Below, in pieces: positions 6,600-12,028 of a stretch of DNA of 12,028 bases (its first letter is position 1; every line of letters begins with the position of its first letter). A program made the position numbers and the translations under genes. Source of the stretch: Hyphomicrobiales bacterium (lineage in GTDB: Bacteria > Pseudomonadota > Alphaproteobacteria > Rhizobiales > Aestuariivirgaceae); the NCBI GenBank assembly GCA_027031305.1, contig JALVRJ010000263.1:943-12970 (forward strand), read 5' to 3'. The notes under the pieces are model-generated. The model saw only the letters and a list, made by a program, of their open reading frames with translations. It was not told the origin of the DNA and searched no databases.

Positions 6600-7187
6600 T
6601 CACGCATGGCCGGAGCCAGAGGTGAGGTTGCCCGGGTCGATGCCCATCTTGGTCAACGCCGCCGCGTAACGCTCCTCCGGCGGCAGGGAAAAGATGATGT
6701 CCACGTCCGCCGGGCAGGTGAGCCAGGCATTCATGCGCAATTCATCCTCCAGCTGACCTTCCGCCCACCCCGCGTAGCCCAGCGCCAGCAACATGCGCTT
6801 TGGCCCGCGCCCCTGCACCAGGTCATGCAGAATGTCCAGCGACGCCGTCAGTCCCACCGCCTCGTCCACCCGCAAGGTCGCCTCTGGCAGGGCATAGTCC
6901 ATGGTGTGCAGCACGAAGCCGCGCCCCGGCTCCACGGGGCCGCCGGTGAACACCGGCTGGTGATACGTCTCCTGGGGCAGGTGGATGCTGTTGGTCGTTT
7001 CCGCCGGCAACAGCCCCAGCTTGTAAAGCAGTTGCCCAAGCTCCAGGTCGTCCATGGGCTTGTTGACGATCAGCCCCATCGCCCCTTCTTCGGTGTGCGC
7101 GCACATGTAGACCACCGCGCGCTCGAACCGCGGGTCCCCCATGCCCGGCATGGCGATGAGAAAATGTCCGTCCAGAAATGCGCTCAT
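6600..7187 (-). CDS. yqgE: YqgE/AlgH family protein (UPF0301)
   Basis: The 195-residue cytoplasmic protein belongs to the YqgE/AlgH family, whose biochemical role is unresolved. Recognisable segments are the N-terminal GHFLIAMPGMGDPRFERAVVYMCAH, GAMGLIVNKP, the FTGGPV motif and a C-terminal GYAGWAEGQLEDEL. These are the strongly conserved blocks of the family and are in order. I chose ATG 7187 because it gives the family's usual length and N-terminus. The ribosome site there is weak, and an in-frame ATG at 7256 would add 23 residues that do not look conserved. It is divergent from the DsbD-alpha-like gene across a 206-bp gap in which I see no confident promoter. Pairing with thiol-redox genes is something I recall from other alphaproteobacteria. 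Confidence 0.92.
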   Translation of the reverse strand: MSAFLDGHFLIAMPGMGDPRFERAVVYMCAHTEEGAMGLIVNKPMDDLELGQLLYKLGLLPAETTNSIHLPQETYHQPVFTGGPVEPGRGFVLHTMDYALPEATLRVDEAVGLTASLDILHDLVQGRGPKRMLLALGYAGWAEGQLEDELRMNAWLTCPADVDIIFSLPPEERYAAALTKMGIDPGNLTSGSGHA

Positions 7188-7393
7188 GTGGCGGCCCGCG
7201 TCCCTGATCCATCGTCGTTGCGCGTGCCCTCCATTATGGGGATGATTCCGGGCCATGTCATGGGCGGGGCGCGATTAATTTCACCATCACCACCTCGCGC
7301 ACGAAATTGTTGGCGCAAGGTGATGTCCTATCGCCACCATTGGCGCTACAGTGCCTCGGAAATTGGCTGGGCAGGAAAGGGAAACGGCCCGAC

Positions 7394-8278
7394 ATGCGCA
7401 CGCACACGATCACGCTCGATGGCAAACCGCGACGGCCGGCCTGGCTTCTCTTGCTGGCCCTGCTGTTCACGATGGCCTCTTTCATGCCGCCCGCCATGGC
7501 CACAAGCCACGTGCGGGTGGAGCTGGTGGATGCCGGCTGGCTCGACACGACCGGCCGCAAGACGGCCCCGGAACTGGATGCTCCTGCGCGCGCCCGGCTG
7601 GCGGCCGTCGTCGTGCGCCTGCAACCCGGCTGGAAGACCTATTGGCGAATGCCCGGCGATGGCGGCGTTCCCCCCCGCTTCGACTTTTCCGGCTCCGAGA
7701 ACCTCGAGGCCGTGCACGTGCTGTGGCCGGCGCCGACACGCCACACCTATCCCATGGCCGGCGATGTCATTGGCTACGAGAACACGGTGGTCTTCCCGCT
7801 GCTTGTGATTCCAGCCGATCCGGCGCGGCCGGTGCGCCTGTCCATGCGGCTGGATTTCGGCGTCTGCGGAAAGATCTGTATGCCCGCCACCGCCACCGCC
7901 ACCCTCGTCCTGCCGCCCCGCGCCAGCCCCGATGAACAGACACGCCAGCTGGTGCTGTCCTGGCTGGGGAAGACACCCTTTTTCGACCCGCCCGACCTGC
8001 AAGTGCGAGACGCGCGCCTGGAGAAACGGGATGGCCGGCTGAACCTGCTGCTGACGCTTTCAGGGCCGCGCGCGGACAGGGTTTCGGACATCCTCGTGGA
8101 GGGCATGGACCTCGCGGTGTTCGGCAAGCCGCGAAAGGTCCGTGGCGACGACGGGAGCGTCACCTACGCGCTGCCCGTGCGCGGCCTGGCCGAGCGCAAG
8201 GACTTCAGGGGCGCCAGGTTGCGCCTGACCATCCTGCTGGGTGACAGGGCCATTGAGCGCGTCCTTTCTCTCCCCTAG
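7394..8278 (+). CDS. Secreted stand-alone DsbD-alpha-like thiol protein
   Basis: The 294-residue periplasmic protein resembles the N-terminal (alpha) domain of the disulfide reductase DsbD/ScsB. Residues 1-37 are a signal peptide with a long hydrophobic core (LLLLALLFTMASF) and cleavage near AMA. Typical blocks are LQPGWKTYWRMPGDGGVPP and FDFSGSENL, and the redox pair is FGVCGKICMPA, Cys158 and Cys162 (CX3C; E. coli DsbD-alpha has CX5C as I recall). There is no transmembrane electron-relay domain or C-terminal thioredoxin domain: the chain ends after a second beta-rich part. It must therefore receive electrons from another membrane protein, not seen here, or act independently. The ATG at 7394 follows AGGAAAGGGAAA. 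An upstream in-frame ATG at 7307 would put 29 residues before the signal peptide. The peroxiredoxin gene follows 65 bp downstream. Confidence 0.85.
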   Translation: MRTHTITLDGKPRRPAWLLLLALLFTMASFMPPAMATSHVRVELVDAGWLDTTGRKTAPELDAPARARLAAVVVRLQPGWKTYWRMPGDGGVPPRFDFSGSENLEAVHVLWPAPTRHTYPMAGDVIGYENTVVFPLLVIPADPARPVRLSMRLDFGVCGKICMPATATATLVLPPRASPDEQTRQLVLSWLGKTPFFDPPDLQVRDARLEKRDGRLNLLLTLSGPRADRVSDILVEGMDLAVFGKPRKVRGDDGSVTYALPVRGLAERKDFRGARLRLTILLGDRAIERVLSLP

Positions 8279-8283
8279 ACTGC

Positions 8284-8318
8284 GATTCCCTCCGGGCAAC
8301 GCCCCGGAGCCAGGAATC
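8284..8318. terminator. Bulged hairpin between the DsbD-like and peroxiredoxin genes
   Basis: GATTCC (8284-8289) pairs with GGAATC (8313-8318). CTCCGGG (8290-8296) pairs with CCCGGAG (8303-8309) around a 6-nt loop, with a 3-nt bulge at 8310-8312. ATTTTC follows. It starts 5 nt after a stop codon and ends 11 nt before the peroxiredoxin ribosome site. It could be a partial terminator, an RNA-stability element or a translational control structure. Confidence 0.5.
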
Positions 8319-8343
8319 ATTTTCATCCAAGGGAGGAAACGCC

Positions 8344-10190
<1,847 letters not shown>

Positions 10191-10232
10191 GATCTCCTCG
10201 GCCGGAAGCCCTGAAGGACGACAAGATCATTC

Positions 10233-10258
10233 CCCGCCTGCCACTTCTGGCAGGCGGG
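10233..10258 (+). terminator. Strong hairpin after the aminotransferase gene
   Basis: A perfect 11-bp stem (10233-10243 with 10248-10258) closes a CTTC tetraloop, 42 nt after the stop codon. The only T-run (10276-10280) is about 17 nt further on, so it is not a textbook intrinsic terminator, but the stability and position favour an end-of-transcript role. It also insulates the following nitrite reductase promoter. Confidence 0.65.
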
Positions 10259-10278
10259 CGCTTGGCGTTTGCAACTTT

Positions 10279-10292
10279 TTGACCGGGGTCAA
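10279..10292 (+). promoter_or_regulatory. FNR/NNR/DNR-type activator box
   Basis: TTGAC-CGGG-GTCAA has perfect inverted halves with 4-nt spacing, the pattern of CRP/FNR-family sites and in particular the NNR/DNR nitric-oxide regulators of denitrification genes. Its centre (10285.5) is 41.5 bp upstream of 10327, the start expected from the -10 hexamer at 10315-10320. This is the class II activation geometry. No -35 hexamer is needed or seen. Confidence 0.8.
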
Positions 10293-10314
10293 TCCGCCCC
10301 GTGGAAAGCTCGTC

Positions 10315-10320
10315 TACAGT
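10315..10320 (+). promoter_or_regulatory. -10 hexamer TACAGT of the nirS-like gene
   Basis: TACAGT matches TATAAT at four positions and lies at the right distance from the FNR-type box. The leader to the ATG at 10378 would be about 50 nt. Confidence 0.6.
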
Positions 10321-10377
10321 ATGAACGCCTGACAAAGGGGGAACTTGGAACGCATCAGAGAGAGGAAGAGGGGTGCC

Positions 10378-12006
10378 ATGAAAGGACGCGCACAAATCTC
10401 GATGCTGGCTCTCGTGCTTGGCACGGTGATGCTGGCCGGCTCCGCCGGGACGGCCTTTTCGGAGGAAATCAAGTTGTCCGAGAAGGAATTCGAGCGGGCC
10501 AAGCAACTGTACTTCGACCGCTGCGCCGGCTGCCATGGCGTGCTGCGCAAGGGCGCCACGGGCAAGAACCTGGAGCCGAAGAACACCCGCAAGCTCGGCA
10601 CCAAGAAGCTCATCCGCATCATCACCGAGGGCACCGATGGCGGCATGAACCCGTTCAGCGATATCTTCAGCAAGGAGGATATCGCGCTGCTGGCGAAATA
10701 CATCCAGCTACCACCGCCCAAGCCGCCGGAAATGTCGCTGGCCATGATGAAGAAGGCCACGAAGGTGCACGTGAAGCCGGAGGACTATCCGGACAAGCCC
10801 CTGCACGGCCGCAACTGGAAGAACTTCTTCCTGGTCATCGAGCGCGACGTGGGCAAGGTGGCGGTGGTGGACGGCGACAAGCATGAAATCGTCGCCCACC
10901 TGAACACTGGCTATGCCGTGCACGTGTTGAAGTCGGCCGAGAAGCATCACGTGCAGAGCGCCAAGAATCCGGGGCGGTTCTGGTATACCATGGGCCGTGA
11001 CGGCAAGCTGACCAAGATCGACCTGTGGCAGGTGCCGGAGAAGATGGTGGTGGCCGAAACCAAGATTGCCTATGACGCCCGCGACGTGGCCGTCTCGGGT
11101 GATGGCAAGTATGTCGTGGGTGGTGGTTACTGGCCGCCGCACTTCGTCATCGTCGATGCCGTCACCATGGAGCCGCTGCGCGTGGTGTCCACTCGTGGCT
11201 ATGACATCAATGGCGACTACATCGAGGAATCCCGCGTCGCCGCGGTCTACACCACGCCGCTGGAAACCTCCTTCCTGATCTCGGCCAAGGAGCTGGGCCA
11301 GATGTGGCAGGTGGACTACACCGATCTGAAGAACCTCAAGATCGTGCAGATGCAGACTTCCAAGTTCCTGCACGACGGCTTCTTCGATCCCACCGGCCGC
11401 TATTTCCAGATCGCGGCGAATGCTTCCAACCAGATGGTGGTGGTGGATACCAAGGACTGGAAGCTGGAAGCCATCATCGACGTCGGCAGAAAGCCCCACC
11501 CCGGCCCGGGCGCCAACTGGGTCGATCCCAAGTGCGGCCCCGTGGGTGGCACGGTCTACTTGGGCGAGGGCAAGATCACGACCTGGGGCAACGATCCGGA
11601 AGGTCATCCGGACCAGGCGTGGAAGGTCTGCTACAACGTGACGCTGGACGGCCCGGGCGTGTTCATCCGCACGCATCCGAACAGCCCCTACGTGCTGGCG
11701 GACCAGACCAAGTCGCCCGACGAGGAGGTGCGTCAGACCATCTACGCGCTTGAGAAGAAGACACGCAAGCTCGTCGGGCCGATCGTGGTGACCGACAAGC
11801 CGGGCTACGCGGCGGTGCACATCGAATTCAATGCCGATGGCTCCGAGTTCTGGGTCTCGGTGTGGAACCGTGCCGACCCGAAGAAGCCCAATGGCGAAAT
11901 CGTGGTCTTCGACTCGAAGACTCTCAAGGAAAAGAAGCGCATCAAGGGCTTCTACACGCCCACGGGCAAGTTCAACGTGTCCAACCGCGCCAATCACGTG
12001 ACCTGA
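10378..12006 (+). CDS. nirS: Cytochrome cd1-type nitrite reductase (NirS-like, variant pocket)
   Basis: This is a 542-residue periplasmic protein with a signal peptide (MKGRAQ, hydrophobic core 8-24, cleavage near AFS). The heme c domain has CAGCHGVLRKGATGK (Cys49, Cys52, His53) with a probable Met90 ligand. The d1 beta-propeller follows, with the proximal ligand His182 in GYAVH, then YWPPHF, VSTRG, FLHDG (His332, distal), KPHPGPGANW and the terminal TPTGKFNV. NirS reduces nitrite to nitric oxide in denitrification. The heme c segment is NirS-like, not NirN-like. However, 286-331 has no histidine, so the second distal His is missing. GPVWSTSHLG, as I recall it, is GPVGGTVYLG here (387-396). 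The loop after His182 also seems about nine residues longer, and Cys386 is unusual. ATG 10378 follows GAGGAAGAGGGG; TTG 10345 is a poorer start. It could be an atypical NirS or a d1-binding paralogue. Confidence 0.82.
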   Translation: MKGRAQISMLALVLGTVMLAGSAGTAFSEEIKLSEKEFERAKQLYFDRCAGCHGVLRKGATGKNLEPKNTRKLGTKKLIRIITEGTDGGMNPFSDIFSKEDIALLAKYIQLPPPKPPEMSLAMMKKATKVHVKPEDYPDKPLHGRNWKNFFLVIERDVGKVAVVDGDKHEIVAHLNTGYAVHVLKSAEKHHVQSAKNPGRFWYTMGRDGKLTKIDLWQVPEKMVVAETKIAYDARDVAVSGDGKYVVGGGYWPPHFVIVDAVTMEPLRVVSTRGYDINGDYIEESRVAAVYTTPLETSFLISAKELGQMWQVDYTDLKNLKIVQMQTSKFLHDGFFDPTGRYFQIAANASNQMVVVDTKDWKLEAIIDVGRKPHPGPGANWVDPKCGPVGGTVYLGEGKITTWGNDPEGHPDQAWKVCYNVTLDGPGVFIRTHPNSPYVLADQTKSPDEEVRQTIYALEKKTRKLVGPIVVTDKPGYAAVHIEFNADGSEFWVSVWNRADPKKPNGEIVVFDSKTLKEKKRIKGFYTPTGKFNVSNRANHVT

Positions 12007-12028
12007 TGGCCGCCAGACACGGTTGAGA

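Noticed and set aside
6324..7808. Long plus-strand open frame through yqgE
   Set aside because: It is a composition-driven shadow overlapping three recognisable genes in other frames, with no domain signature.
10345..10377. TTG start extending the nirS-like protein by 11 residues
   Set aside because: The added charged residues would precede the signal peptide, and the ATG at 10378 has the better ribosome site.
10378..12006. Assignment of the last gene to NirN or NirF
   Set aside because: NirF lacks a heme c domain, and NirN as I remember it has a different heme c segment. CAGCHGVLRKGATGK and the TPTGKFNV end are NirS-like. The option stays open only because of the missing distal histidine.

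Overview
The window looks like the chromosome of a GC-rich, denitrifying alphaproteobacterium. Four things suggest this: a Ros/MucR-type zinc-finger regulator, a membrane protein with a degenerate EAL domain resembling Caulobacter TipF, a subgroup Ib aspartate aminotransferase, and a cytochrome cd1-type nitrite reductase gene behind an FNR/NNR-type box. I see no tRNA, rRNA, CRISPR array, transposase or phage gene. Genes cover most of the window. The only AT-rich stretch is about 5664-6063.

Layout. Positions 2-196 hold the 3' end of an unrecognised plus-strand gene. Positions 197-584 are a non-coding repeat cluster: two related GC-rich hairpins with G-quadruplex-capable arms, flanking a short GNRA-loop repeat. 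This leads into an S-methyl-5'-thioadenosine phosphorylase gene (585-1463) and a small exported, cysteine-containing, very basic protein (1577-1924). On the minus strand, a three-gene overlapping operon runs from 4631 to 1941: a two-TM coiled-coil protein with a degenerate EAL domain, a canonical endonuclease III, and a divergent endonuclease III paralogue. The two nth genes share a perfect 73-bp block over their [4Fe-4S] cluster codons although the rest has diverged. ispE (4758-5663) is divergent from this operon. Next come the AT-rich island and the mucR/ros-like gene (6064-6504).

The second half holds yqgE on the minus strand (6600-7187). Divergent from it are a secreted stand-alone DsbD-alpha-like protein (7394-8278) and a Prx5-type peroxiredoxin (8344-8829), probably a small thiol-redox group. 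An aspartate aminotransferase (8988-10190) follows, closed by a strong hairpin. The window ends with a nirS-like gene (10378-12006). Its promoter has a TTGAC-N4-GTCAA box centred where a class II FNR-family activator would sit.

Most worth a second look: the nirS-like protein keeps the heme c motif, the proximal d1 histidine and one distal histidine, but has no candidate for the second distal histidine; the tandem nth pair shows a probable gene-conversion tract, and one paralogue has altered DNA-wedge residues; the nth operon is headed by a probably catalytically dead EAL protein; and the mucR-like gene sits behind an AT-rich island with paired palindromes. I found no clearly new multi-gene system; the novelty candidates are variants of known families. 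All family assignments are from memory and motif reading, without database searches.
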